NCBI RefSeq assembly: GCF_900095265.1
Contig: NZ_LT607659.1
Location: 12,380-47,304 of the forward strand
Source: Janthinobacterium sp. UMAB-56
Lineage (GTDB): Bacteria > Pseudomonadota > Gammaproteobacteria > Burkholderiales > Burkholderiaceae_D
Direction: 5' to 3'
DNA: 34,925 bases
The notes under the pieces were generated by a model. That model was given only the letters and a program-made list of their open reading frames with translations. It was not told the origin of the DNA and did no database searches. The translations under genes were made by a program, and so were the position numbers. Position 1 is the stretch's first letter. Each line of letters opens with the position of its first letter. Positions 23,518-30,580 of this stretch are shown piece by piece.

Positions 23518-23754
23518 ATGGACAACTCGGTAAATATCAGCTTCGACGGCGAGGACTTGCGGTTTCGCACGACCTACAAACTGGACAACGCGGGCACAGC
23601 AGAGCTAAGCATCGTCTTGCAGAACGAAAATCTCACCCTACTGGAGATGCACGCTCAGACGTGCGAGTCTGCGGCGGACTCTCTATCCAGGCAGGCTGCT
23701 TCATTCCGACGACTGATAGCCAGTACCCAGGCTTCGCGCCAGGCGGCGGAGTAG
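23518..23754 (+). CDS. Small hypothetical protein on the opposite strand, 78 aa
   Basis: Starts MDNSVNISFDGEDLRFRTTY, with beta-strand-like first 35 residues, then a helix rich in Ala/Ser/Gln. AAGGA lies 7 bases before the ATG. It lies within the leftward early operon but runs rightward, and its last 122 bases overlap the end of the leftward gene at 23633-24400. The SD and balanced composition argue that it is real. Function unknown. Confidence 0.55.
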   Translation: MDNSVNISFDGEDLRFRTTYKLDNAGTAELSIVLQNENLTLLEMHAQTCESAADSLSRQAASFRRLIASTQASRQAAE

Positions 23755-24400
23755 CATCGCTGGGCGCTTCCTCGACGCGCGAAACCTGCACCAGTTTTGG
23801 GGTACCCCCTTCGATTCTGACGGCGGATGAGCGCGGGCCAGTGACGTTCACGATGTATTGCACCGAGCCAGGGCGCGGATACAACTTGACAGTCACCGCG
23901 TCTTCACCGGCAAACAACTCGAAGGTGGGCGCAAATGGATCGGCGGCGAAGCGCTTTTCGGCGGCGGCTGTGACGGCAGCAGCAAAGTCACTGAACGGCG
24001 CGAGTACATCGCTTGCAGAGGCGGTGCCGCGATCCGCATTGCTGGATTTCTTGGCGCCCGGCGCGGCAACATCGAGAGGTGCTTGCACTATCAACTCAGC
24101 GCCACGCTGGTGGCGACAGAGCGCGGTCAGCAGCGCAGTGTGCTTGCGCAGCTCAATCAGGATCAAAGGCTGATTTTCATCGGTCACCGGGGTGCCAATG
24201 AGAAACTTGGCGGAGGAGCCAATGATTGCGCCAGAGCTTCCGGCGCTCGTAAGCGGTCCGGCGTCGGGCAGTGCGTTGATGGCATTGACGGCGGCGTTGT
24301 GCAGTTCCAGTAACGCCGGGAGGTCGGTCGTTGCGCAGCGCGACATGGCAGCAGCAGTAAGTGCGCTCAGCGCGGCACGAATCGTTAGTTTTTTATTCAT
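23633..24400 (-). CDS. Hypothetical protein with signal-like N-terminus, 255 aa
   Basis: The N-terminus MNKKLTIRAALSALTAAAMSRC is weakly hydrophobic with a cysteine at 22, which could be a poor signal or lipoprotein peptide, though the lipobox is not clean (MSRC). The body is Ala-rich, with KFLIGTPVTDENQPLILIELR and a C-terminal beta-like region around KLYPRPGSVQYIVNV. I recognise no family. It follows the leftward gene ending at 24452. Its 3' end overlaps the rightward ORF at 23518-23754. Confidence 0.6.
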   Translation of the reverse strand: MNKKLTIRAALSALTAAAMSRCATTDLPALLELHNAAVNAINALPDAGPLTSAGSSGAIIGSSAKFLIGTPVTDENQPLILIELRKHTALLTALCRHQRGAELIVQAPLDVAAPGAKKSSNADRGTASASDVLAPFSDFAAAVTAAAEKRFAADPFAPTFELFAGEDAVTVKLYPRPGSVQYIVNVTGPRSSAVRIEGGTPKLVQVSRVEEAPSDATPPPGAKPGYWLSVVGMKQPAWIESPPQTRTSERASPVG

Positions 24401-24424
24401 TTTTCACATTCTCAAAGGATTGAC

Positions 24425-24820
24425 ATGGGCATGCGAGACAGAATCGCTTTGCTACTTTGGCGGGATGTAGACGGCTATCAGCCGGAACTGGGTCGCCAGG
24501 GTGATCACCACAACGTCTCCTTGCTCACGCGCTGCCGGCAGGCGCGAAGCTGGCTTGCCCAGGGTTGGGCCGCCAACTGGAAATGGTGGATCACCACGAT
24601 CATCGCCACTTGCGCCGTTGCCGCCGCGATCGTTCCGCTGTACCTGAACGTCGCCAAACCCCGTGAGCAGGTGGATGCGCGTGGCGGGGAACTGCTGCTT
24701 AAGTGTGTCGAGCAGCGCAAATGCATCATCCGAATCGAGCCGATCCCGCAGCGAGATGACAAGATCGTCGCCAGCCCGGACGGCAACGGGCGCGATGACC
24801 ATCGGGCGCCGGAACAGTGA
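24425..24820 (+). CDS. Possible membrane protein antisense to a leftward gene, 131 aa
   Basis: AAAGG precedes the ATG by 6 bases. Residues 54-75 (WWITTIIATCAVAAAIVPLYLN) form a convincing transmembrane helix with flanking Trp/Tyr, and codon third positions there are strongly G/C. Almost the entire frame overlaps the leftward gene at 24452-24835 in codon-aligned register, so one of the two could be partly a shadow. The first 78 residues look most real; the tail may not be important. Confidence 0.45.
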   Translation: MGMRDRIALLLWRDVDGYQPELGRQGDHHNVSLLTRCRQARSWLAQGWAANWKWWITTIIATCAVAAAIVPLYLNVAKPREQVDARGGELLLKCVEQRKCIIRIEPIPQRDDKIVASPDGNGRDDHRAPEQ

Positions 24821-24835
24821 GGACAGCCAGCTCAT
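24452..24835 (-). CDS. Hypothetical early phage protein, 127 aa
   Basis: The N-terminal 55 residues look like a compact domain: MSWLSSLFRRPMVIAP, then VRAGDDLVISLRDRLDSDDA and FPATRIHLLTGFGDVQV. The rest is polar and Gly/Pro rich, and lies opposite the transmembrane segment of the rightward ORF. The start overlaps the stop of the Cro-like gene (ATGA), supporting translation as the second gene of the leftward operon. Function unknown. Confidence 0.6.
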   Translation of the reverse strand: MSWLSSLFRRPMVIAPVAVRAGDDLVISLRDRLDSDDAFALLDTLKQQFPATRIHLLTGFGDVQVQRNDRGGNGASGDDRGDPPFPVGGPTLGKPASRLPAAREQGDVVVITLATQFRLIAVYIPPK

Positions 24836-25203
24836 GGAATTGCTCTCGCGTCGATGCTGACAGCAGCGCGGTCGGGCACGGTGTCGAGCATGCAGTTCGT
24901 CGTGGGCGGCTGGCGGCCGGCGTGGCCTGGTGCTGGGGCGGGATCGGTGGCCCGGTGGGCGGCACCCATAGGCGGCCTGGCGCGCAGAGATTCCCAGTTG
25001 AACGATGGGAGCAACTCCTCGCAGCGAACAATCCCCCCGGTGATGTCTTCGATCTTAGGGCAGTGTTTCGAGGGAACTGGCCGCAATCCCTTTATCCACT
25101 GATTGACGGCAGCGGGGGTAACGCCCAAGCGCCCCGCCAGGGCCGCCTGCCCACCGAGAATCGAGCACGCCCGCACAATTGAAACCTGAGATGAATTTTC
25201 CAT
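24832..25203 (-). CDS. Cro-like HTH regulator (YdaS type)
   Basis: A 123-aa protein whose first 55 residues match YdaS/Cro-like proteins: CSILGGQAALAGRLGVTPAAVNQW, then IKGLRPVPSKHCPKIEDITG and IVRCEELLPSFNW; the rest is Pro/Arg-rich and unlike the family. It is the first leftward gene, divergent from the repressor with 70 bp between. No clear SD precedes the ATG, and the predicted transcript starts at or just before it, so it may be leaderless. It should bind the operators between the two genes. Confidence 0.78.
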   Translation of the reverse strand: MENSSQVSIVRACSILGGQAALAGRLGVTPAAVNQWIKGLRPVPSKHCPKIEDITGGIVRCEELLPSFNWESLRARPPMGAAHRATDPAPAPGHAGRQPPTTNCMLDTVPDRAAVSIDARAIP

Positions 25204-25209
25204 CTCAAT

Positions 25210-25238
25210 ACAATAGCATTGCTACAGTTTTATCGCAA
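25210..25238 (-). promoter_or_regulatory. Leftward early promoter (PR-like)
   Basis: On the minus strand, TTGCGA (25238-25233) and TATTGT (25215-25210) are separated by exactly 17 bases. Operator 1 overlaps the -10 side and operator 2 touches the -35, so repressor binding would block polymerase. The expected transcription start is within a few bases of the Cro-like ATG. Confidence 0.65.
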
Positions 25239-25272
25239 GCCTTGCTATTGTTTTTTTTCGATAGCATAGCTA
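25214..25272. promoter_or_regulatory. Three operator sites TAGC-N3-GCTA (OR-like)
   Basis: Sites: TAGCATTGCTA at 25214-25224 (perfect dyad), AAGCCTTGCTA at 25237-25247 (one mismatch) and TAGCATAGCTA at 25262-25272 (perfect). Centres are 23 and 25 bp apart, the spacing of the three sites in lambda OR. The third site ends at the base before the repressor ATG, so it would control repressor expression. Two further perfect copies exist at 31290-31325. Confidence 0.8.
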
Positions 25273-25273
25273 C

Positions 25274-25996
25274 ATGAAGATTCTGACAATAGAAGAGGAA
25301 GCCGAAAGGCTCAAAGCGCGATTTGCTAAGGTGAACCGCGCTGAGTTTGCTCGTGAGCAGAACATAAAGGGCGGACAATCGATGATTTATCAAAATATCA
25401 CCGGTAGGCGCCCAATAAGCCTCGATGCTGCACTCGCTTACGCGCGGGGCTTTGGCTGCACTCTTGATGACATAAGTCCCCGTCTTGCGGCGGAGGCGTT
25501 GCAGGCATCGCGTCAAACTGAGGCCGGTTCCAGCGGCGTCATACTGCGCGAGCCAATCCATGCGATAAGCACTGAGATAGCTATCCCACAATACGATACC
25601 GGCGGATCGATGGGTGCTGGCGTGCTGCTGCGCGATCAGCCTGGCGAGATTAACGGGTGGCGTGTCACACCGGACTGGCTTCAAAAAAATGTCCGCAGTC
25701 ATACCGGTGTAAAAAATCTTGCCATCGTCACGGGTTTTGGCGACTCCATGCGGGGCATGTTCAATCCAGGCGATCCACTGTTAGTAGATCGGGGAATTAA
25801 TACTTTTGATGGAGACGCAGTTTATTTCTTCAGGGTTGGCGATGAGGGCTTTATTAAACGACTCCAAAGAATACCCGGTGAGGGCATTATTGCATCATCC
25901 GAAAACAAAGCCTACCGCGATTGGACGATAAAGCCAGACATGGATTTTCAAATATTGGCGCGTGTTATTAAGGTTTGGCAAAGCGTTGACTTTTAA
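25274..25996 (+). CDS. CI-like phage repressor with S24 autocleavage domain
   Basis: A 240-aa protein: an N-terminal HTH (about residues 20-62, with EFAREQNIKGGQSMIYQNITG and PISLDAALAYARGFG), a linker, and a LexA/CI-type peptidase domain with an Ala-Gly cleavage candidate in GSMGAGVLL (A115-G116), nucleophile S158 in GFGDSMRG and K195 in EGFIKRL. RecA-stimulated self-cleavage would induce the phage. No SD is visible and the start codon lies directly at operator 3, suggesting a leaderless message as for lambda cI. Confidence 0.93.
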   Translation: MKILTIEEEAERLKARFAKVNRAEFAREQNIKGGQSMIYQNITGRRPISLDAALAYARGFGCTLDDISPRLAAEALQASRQTEAGSSGVILREPIHAISTEIAIPQYDTGGSMGAGVLLRDQPGEINGWRVTPDWLQKNVRSHTGVKNLAIVTGFGDSMRGMFNPGDPLLVDRGINTFDGDAVYFFRVGDEGFIKRLQRIPGEGIIASSENKAYRDWTIKPDMDFQILARVIKVWQSVDF

Positions 25997-26958
25997 TGAA
26001 ATATTCGAATGTTTGGAGATTCAATCAAGCGCAACCCATTGAAGATATTAAGGCAACCGAGAGAATTTTTACTCAAGCTGAAAATTTCGCAGCCGATCAA
26101 TGTCAGCGACTCGTTCAAATAATCAACGAATCAGCCCAAATAGCAAAAAAATCAAAAAATCTGAAAACTAGACGATCTAGGCTTGGCGTGGCGCAAGATC
26201 GCCTTGTTGAACTAAAAAACTTGGTAGCGCAGCATTCATTCATATCACTCACAAGCCTAGATAAATTCGAATCGGACCTAATGGCGTTGACGGAGGAAAT
26301 AAGTCAAGAGGAGGATAATGCATACCCAAATTATGATTTGTATAAGAGCCTAACTTATCAGGTGCCAATGCGACTTAGTACGCCGGCCAGGCTCCTCCCT
26401 TTGCACGGCATCATTTTTAATGACCTCCCGAATTTTCCACCTACTATGGATGCTGGCGAAAATGAGGGGCGCTGGGTGCCGCAATCCTTTACTTTCCGAG
26501 AGATTGGCATCGACGTTAATTATGAGTCCGACAATTTAATTTCGTCGGACATTGGAAAAATACCTCTGGATGGCGGCGATTTTCTAAATTTCCTAATTGC
26601 TTTCCGCGCAATTCTTGAGGCTGACAATTCGATGGATTATCGCATTATGAAAATTCGTGAGATATTGATACTCCCCCAATGGCTTGACATAGCCGGTAGA
26701 CTCGAACAAAGCGATGATGACATCATTGATCAGTTCTTTCCGCAATTCTTGGACACCATCCCAAAGCTGGGGCGTGCATCGATTGAACTCATGATGATGA
26801 TGGGACTATCTACGGCTGCCGCAATCGATGAGGCTCCGGATCATATCCTCCTTGCGATCAAGGGCGTCGGCCCAGTCATCCTGCGCTCAATCCGCGCACG
26901 GTGCACCGAGATCAATGCAGATCGGCATCATGATCGAATCGATATGGTTGAGCGATGA
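25996..26958 (+). CDS. Unidentified protein co-expressed with the repressor, 320 aa
   Basis: Its ATG overlaps the repressor stop codon (TAATG), so it should be made in the lysogen. The gene is visibly AT-richer than the phage genes around it. The N-terminal 100 residues are charged and helical, the middle mixed, and the C-terminus has a helix-hairpin-helix-like segment ending in IKGVGPVILRSIRARC (GVGP at 290-293), a common DNA-binding element. I do not recognise the family. The position is that of rexA in lambda, so superinfection exclusion or phage defence is a fair hypothesis. Confidence 0.8.
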   Translation: MKYSNVWRFNQAQPIEDIKATERIFTQAENFAADQCQRLVQIINESAQIAKKSKNLKTRRSRLGVAQDRLVELKNLVAQHSFISLTSLDKFESDLMALTEEISQEEDNAYPNYDLYKSLTYQVPMRLSTPARLLPLHGIIFNDLPNFPPTMDAGENEGRWVPQSFTFREIGIDVNYESDNLISSDIGKIPLDGGDFLNFLIAFRAILEADNSMDYRIMKIREILILPQWLDIAGRLEQSDDDIIDQFFPQFLDTIPKLGRASIELMMMMGLSTAAAIDEAPDHILLAIKGVGPVILRSIRARCTEINADRHHDRIDMVER

Positions 26959-26995
26959 GGAAATGTGAAAATTTGATAGATTTCCTATTGTCAAT

Positions 26996-27007
26996 ATTTT
27001 ATATAAT
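26996..27007 (+). promoter_or_regulatory. Candidate promoter with consensus -10
   Basis: A perfect TATAAT at 27002-27007 in an AT-rich tract, about 45 bases before the lipoprotein gene. No good -35 exists at 16-18 bp. It would allow expression of the lipoprotein independent of the repressor operon. Confidence 0.45.
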
Positions 27008-27053
27008 GCGGCCGTGCAACGGCGCAAATTTTCCGGTAAATTAAGGTCAAGAA

Positions 27054-27590
27054 ATGAAATTTTCCCATATGGTCGCAGTGGCGACTTTTTCCATGTCTCT
27101 TGTGGCTTGCGTTACACATGTGCCGACTCCGAAGCCAAAGCTTATGTTGACCGACCCACAGGCCGCAGCATCTGAGACGAAAGTCTCCCACGACGAATTT
27201 AAAAAAATTACAACGTTTTTGGGCGCGAACGCTTCTGAGTACAATACTTTGCGATTGCGCGCGTGGAAACAAGACTCAGATAAATCCGTTAATTATCAGA
27301 TATACCTCACGTCTTTCTATAATGCTCAGTGGCGCTTTTACAATGAGGCTTACGACTCTAAGGGGATGAAACTTGATTTCGTTTCTATTGATCGGAAGGT
27401 GTCATCCTGCTCCAGCAGCAGTGGCTGCTATTACGAGGAAACGGTTGGCATTAACGTAACCAGAAAATATTTGGAGGAAAATCAGGAAACCGGAATCCGT
27501 TACAAGATCAGTGGAAAGGCGGGCGAGGCCGTAGGATTCTTGCCTGCGGCCTACATTAAGGGCTTTCTGATTAGCATCGACAAATCCTAA
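27054..27590 (+). CDS. Lipoprotein, prophage moron, 178 aa
   Basis: The signal peptide MKFSHMVAVATFSMSLVAC ends in a lipobox LVAC with C19, and residue 20 is Val, not Asp, consistent with outer-membrane sorting in Proteobacteria. The mature part is mostly beta-like (LRLRAW, NYQIYLTSFYNAQW, KLDFVSIDRK, GINVTRKYL) with a Cys pair in SSCSSSSGCYYEE that may form a disulphide. AAGG precedes the ATG. The gene is AT-richer and expressed near the repressor, so it is probably a lysogenic conversion or superinfection-exclusion gene; no family recognised. Confidence 0.85.
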   Translation: MKFSHMVAVATFSMSLVACVTHVPTPKPKLMLTDPQAAASETKVSHDEFKKITTFLGANASEYNTLRLRAWKQDSDKSVNYQIYLTSFYNAQWRFYNEAYDSKGMKLDFVSIDRKVSSCSSSSGCYYEETVGINVTRKYLEENQETGIRYKISGKAGEAVGFLPAAYIKGFLISIDKS

Positions 27591-27789
27591 CTCCATCAGA
27601 TCGGTTGCCTGGATGGCGCCACCAGCAAAATCCCCCCTCCCTCCGCAAAGGCAAGCCTTGGCGTCACATCGCCAGCGGCAGGTGTGCCGCTGATTCGGTT
27701 TGCAGGCATTGCGGCTGGGCTGGGCTGAGTGAGTCGCGGTGGTGCGGGCTGTGTGGCGCCACTTCATCGCAATCAATAGTTAGGAAAAA

Positions 27790-28623
27790 ATGAGCACCAT
27801 TACTGTTGACGAGGTGTTGCGAGTGATTGAATCCACTCCGACCATCACCATTCCAGAGGTTGCGGCAAGTCGTCCACCGACTGTCGCCGTGCTCGAAGAA
27901 ATCATCGCAACTATTCGGACTGAACTGGGTCTGCAGTCACCCAATGTCGTTACATTGCATGCACTGATGGTCGAGATGCAGACGACGCAGGCACGACTGA
28001 TGGAACAGGCTGCAAAAGAAATCCGGGAGACTGGTCAAACAACTCAATTAGGCAAAACGCCCGAGAAAATCGCTGAGACGGTGGCAAAAATTAGGCGCAT
28101 GACTGGGGAAGTAGCGGCGGGCAGCCAGGCAATTGCCCTCAGACTTGCGCAGGGGATTGAGTCGCCTGCTGACACACTCCCTATCGATGTAGTTGACAAC
28201 GAAGCCACGCCGGGCGATGATGAAAAAATGAGTGCTACCACCGACAAAGACTACATTGATGCCAAGCTTGCGGCTGCTACAGCCCAAATGATCGGCGACA
28301 TCAAAACTGCGAACGCCATCGCGGACGGTCGGCTTGCGACCATTGAGGCCAGGACTGACGGCAGGATCGCCTCGATTGAGGAAAAAATGATTGCGAACTT
28401 TGCTCGCTTTGATGCCACTCTACACAAGAGCACAGCAGATACCGTGAAGTGGGTAGCCGGAACAGTTCTCGCGCTTGGCGTCATCGGAATTTCGCTGATG
28501 ACATTCTTGCTCAACAATGTCGCGCCCAAAGGTCCGGCAGCTGCGCCAGCGCCAATTATAATCTACGCCCAGCCGACGCCGGCCGCGCCGACAACTCCCC
28601 AGGCGCCAACCGCCAAGCCGTAA
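27790..28623 (+). CDS. Coiled-coil membrane protein, 277 aa
   Basis: Residues 1-60 are helical, 65-215 mostly a charged helix with coiled-coil stretches (including DGRLATIEARTDGRIASIEEK), residues 218-241 (KWVAGTVLALGVIGISLMTFLL) a single transmembrane helix, and the tail is Pro/Ala rich. No N-terminal signal, so the coiled coil is likely cytoplasmic. AGGAAAAA precedes the ATG. A strong terminator follows. Such coiled-coil plus tail-anchor proteins occur in prophage accessory regions; function unknown. Confidence 0.78.
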   Translation: MSTITVDEVLRVIESTPTITIPEVAASRPPTVAVLEEIIATIRTELGLQSPNVVTLHALMVEMQTTQARLMEQAAKEIRETGQTTQLGKTPEKIAETVAKIRRMTGEVAAGSQAIALRLAQGIESPADTLPIDVVDNEATPGDDEKMSATTDKDYIDAKLAAATAQMIGDIKTANAIADGRLATIEARTDGRIASIEEKMIANFARFDATLHKSTADTVKWVAGTVLALGVIGISLMTFLLNNVAPKGPAAAPAPIIIYAQPTPAAPTTPQAPTAKP

Positions 28624-28627
28624 GATC

Positions 28628-28651
28628 AGCCCGCCGCGCGCGGGCTTTTTT
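28628..28651 (+). terminator. Intrinsic terminator after coiled-coil membrane gene
   Basis: AGCCCGC-CGCGC-GCGGGCT, a 7-bp GC stem, followed by TTTTT. It ends rightward transcription from the repressor side before the convergent leftward ORF6N gene. Confidence 0.85.
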
Positions 28652-28666
28652 ACGCCTGGCGTCGGA

Positions 28667-29392
28667 CTATTCCAAGATGCTCGGTCCCGGGTCGCTAAGG
28701 CCGAGTTCCAGCTGGACGATTTTGGTCGGACGCCGCTTGCGGGAATCCATCCGCACGAAGTCAGATTCTGTTGCCGTGCGATCAATCAGCGGCCGGGAGG
28801 CTTGCAGCGCGACCTTGACGCCGCCCTTGGTCATCTTCGAGTAGCGCGTGCTGCCAGCCGCTTCGTTGTGGATGGTATGCCCGGCTGAAATCAGCCCCCT
28901 ATTCTTCACAGCCAGGTCGTAGGCCGCAATGTGCAGCGGCCGGCGATCCTCAGCTGTGCTTGGCTCGCTATCCGGATCGACTTCGAACTGCTTGAAATAG
29001 TGATCTTCGAGCGCGACGAACATATCCCAAGCTTGATCGGTTTCGATCATCTTTGCATGCCGTGTCGCGCCGCGTTCAGTCCAGAGCATCAGTGATCTCG
29101 TTTTGGCGGAAATCTGCGACCCACTTAAAGTGGGTCGCAAATCTACCAGAGTCTTGCCTGACACTTTGAAGAAATGAATCCCTTCATCGAACCGCGCAGC
29201 GTTTCGGGAGTAATTCATCTGGACGTTCTTCACATCCGTCCCATAGAGCTTCGCCAACAACTCTGTGGTGATGACATTCTGACCCTTCCAGCGAATCTTC
29301 GGGAGTGCTGCCGCGCGCACCTTCAGTGCTTGCAGCGAGACATATCGACCGGCCGCGCTGGCCAGGAGCTCTTCTGATACGCGATCATTCAT
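28667..29392 (-). CDS. ORF6N-domain antirepressor-like protein, 241 aa
   Basis: Residues about 32-85 match the ORF6N DNA-binding domain: WKGQNVITTELLAKLYGT, VQMNYSRNAARFDEGIHFF and KVSGKTLVDLR. The C-terminal part contains AWDMFVALEDHYF, like phage antirepressors with KilA-C-like tails. It probably modulates the lysis/lysogeny switch. The ATG at 29392 has GGAG upstream and overlaps the stop of the preceding gene. Confidence 0.82.
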   Translation of the reverse strand: MNDRVSEELLASAAGRYVSLQALKVRAAALPKIRWKGQNVITTELLAKLYGTDVKNVQMNYSRNAARFDEGIHFFKVSGKTLVDLRPTLSGSQISAKTRSLMLWTERGATRHAKMIETDQAWDMFVALEDHYFKQFEVDPDSEPSTAEDRRPLHIAAYDLAVKNRGLISAGHTIHNEAAGSTRYSKMTKGGVKVALQASRPLIDRTATESDFVRMDSRKRRPTKIVQLELGLSDPGPSILE

Positions 29393-29766
29393 TGCAGGGC
29401 TCCGCAGTCGGCAGGTTTAAAGGTGTGAAGGTCGCAGATATCCAGTACGGCGTCATGACCGCCGATGCAGCGAACCATATCAGTGGCGAGCTCCATCCCC
29501 GTGGAAGTGAATGCCTTGGCCTTGCCGTAGGCAGCCAAGATCGCCGCATCCTTGAAGCCGCCGGCAATTGCCTTGCCCAGTAGGTCGGCGTAGATCTGCG
29601 CCGCGAAGGGTCGGCCATGCACGTCGAGTTCTCCGCGCTCAGCATCGCCACTGAGGAGCAGCACTGTAGCCATCGCGATCTCGATGCGGTCGCATTCAGG
29701 AATTGCGTAGCGGCATAGGTTTGCTGATGCCGACTTCAGCTCGGCGCTGCGCGGTGGCGCGCTCAC
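29389..29766 (-). CDS. Hypothetical phage protein, 125 aa
   Basis: Begins with GTG at 29766 (SAPPRSAELKSASANLCRY) and is mostly helical: IEIAMATVLLLSGDAERG and FAAQIYADLLGKAIAGGFKDAAI. No membrane helix of full length and no known motif. It is the first gene of a two-gene leftward unit with the ORF6N gene, and its stop overlaps that start. Function unknown; AGGGG upstream of the GTG is a modest SD. Confidence 0.6.
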   Translation of the reverse strand: MSAPPRSAELKSASANLCRYAIPECDRIEIAMATVLLLSGDAERGELDVHGRPFAAQIYADLLGKAIAGGFKDAAILAAYGKAKAFTSTGMELATDMVRCIGGHDAVLDICDLHTFKPADCGALQ

Positions 29767-29821
29767 GTCGAAGCCCCTGCATGCAGGTTATTAATCGGAT
29801 TACTACCCCTTGCGCCGCAAA

Positions 29822-29875
29822 GGATCACAACGGATGTGACCCTTGCGGTAAGGGTGTCCGATTTCTGGACACCCT
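29822..29875. repeat. Two adjacent inverted repeats in a divergent promoter region
   Basis: GGATCACA-N5-TGTGACCC (29822-29842, 7 of 8 pairs) and AGGGTGTCC-N7-GGACACCCT (29851-29875, 9 perfect pairs) stand nine bases apart between a leftward gene (29766) and a rightward gene (30110). No T-tract follows on either strand, so they are more like operators or RNA structures than terminators. Confidence 0.6.
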
Positions 29876-30005
29876 CTACGAAATTAAAATCACGCACAGA
29901 CATTGCCTATCTCCTAACAGGTTAAAGTTGAGAAGCGGAAAATCAAGAGTATCACGGCCGCCAGCCCAGTTCCACCGCCGCCAGCCTGCGTGCTACACCT
30001 GGCCT

Positions 30006-30034
30006 TTGACACTTTTGGCGGCATTCCATATTGC
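30006..30034 (+). promoter_or_regulatory. Candidate rightward promoter with consensus -35
   Basis: TTGACA at 30006-30011, a 17-base spacer, then TATTGC at 30029-30034. It would transcribe the gene at 30110. A second -10-like TACAAT lies a little downstream. Confidence 0.5.
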
Positions 30035-30109
30035 CAATTTCGCTACAATGAGACGCGCCCTACTGCTTCCCGACTCCGGACGCGCCCATTAACTAAAAAA
30101 GGAAATTTC

Positions 30110-30580
30110 ATGGCCATTGACCGCGTATTGCAAAATGAACTACTAACATACCTATCTGAGACGTACCCGAAGATGACGATCATGGGCGAATGGATCGGAA
30201 GGAACCCGAACGTCTCGCCAAATCTGCATTACCTGTATGAGCATGGATTAATTGATGGGTCCTACTCTCAGGAAATAGGCGGAACAAAAACTTTCTCCCA
30301 GGCCAAAATCACATCGGCAGGCTTGGATTTTCTTGCCGACGATGGTGGGCTGACCGCAATCCTGGGCGTGGTGACGGTCAAGCTTCACGATGACACGATC
30401 CGCGACTTGATTGCGGCGCGCATCCAGGGTTCGGATCTGCCGCCCGAAGAAAAGACTGGATTGTTGCATCAGCTTCGGGAGTTGCGCGGCGATTCCATAA
30501 AACACCTGACAATGAAACTATTGGATGCGGGCGCGGAGAATCTGCCGAAATTAATTCAGATAATTCAAACGTCCCTGTAG
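30110..30580 (+). CDS. Hypothetical protein with winged-helix-like N-terminus, 156 aa
   Basis: MAIDRVLQNELLTYLSETYP and NVSPNLHYLYEHGLIDGSYS form a likely winged helix in the first 75 residues (helix, recognition helix, wing with KTFSQAKITSAGLDFL). The C-terminal half is helical and amphipathic. AAAAAAGGAAATTTC precedes the ATG, fixing the start; the upstream open frame is noncoding promoter DNA. It probably binds DNA. Its last 200 bases overlap a convergent leftward gene. Confidence 0.72.
   Translation: MAIDRVLQNELLTYLSETYPKMTIMGEWIGRNPNVSPNLHYLYEHGLIDGSYSQEIGGTKTFSQAKITSAGLDFLADDGGLTAILGVVTVKLHDDTIRDLIAARIQGSDLPPEEKTGLLHQLRELRGDSIKHLTMKLLDAGAENLPKLIQIIQTSL

Noticed and set aside
27591..27789. 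Possible 62-aa rightward gene with CxxC pairs
   Set aside because: Needs a TTG start without SD and is otherwise Arg/Trp/Ser rich; no support beyond an open frame. I see no gene or clear signal in this interval.
29990..30109. 40-residue N-terminal extension of the winged-helix-like protein
   Set aside because: It covers a consensus promoter, and the ATG at 30110 has a strong SD.
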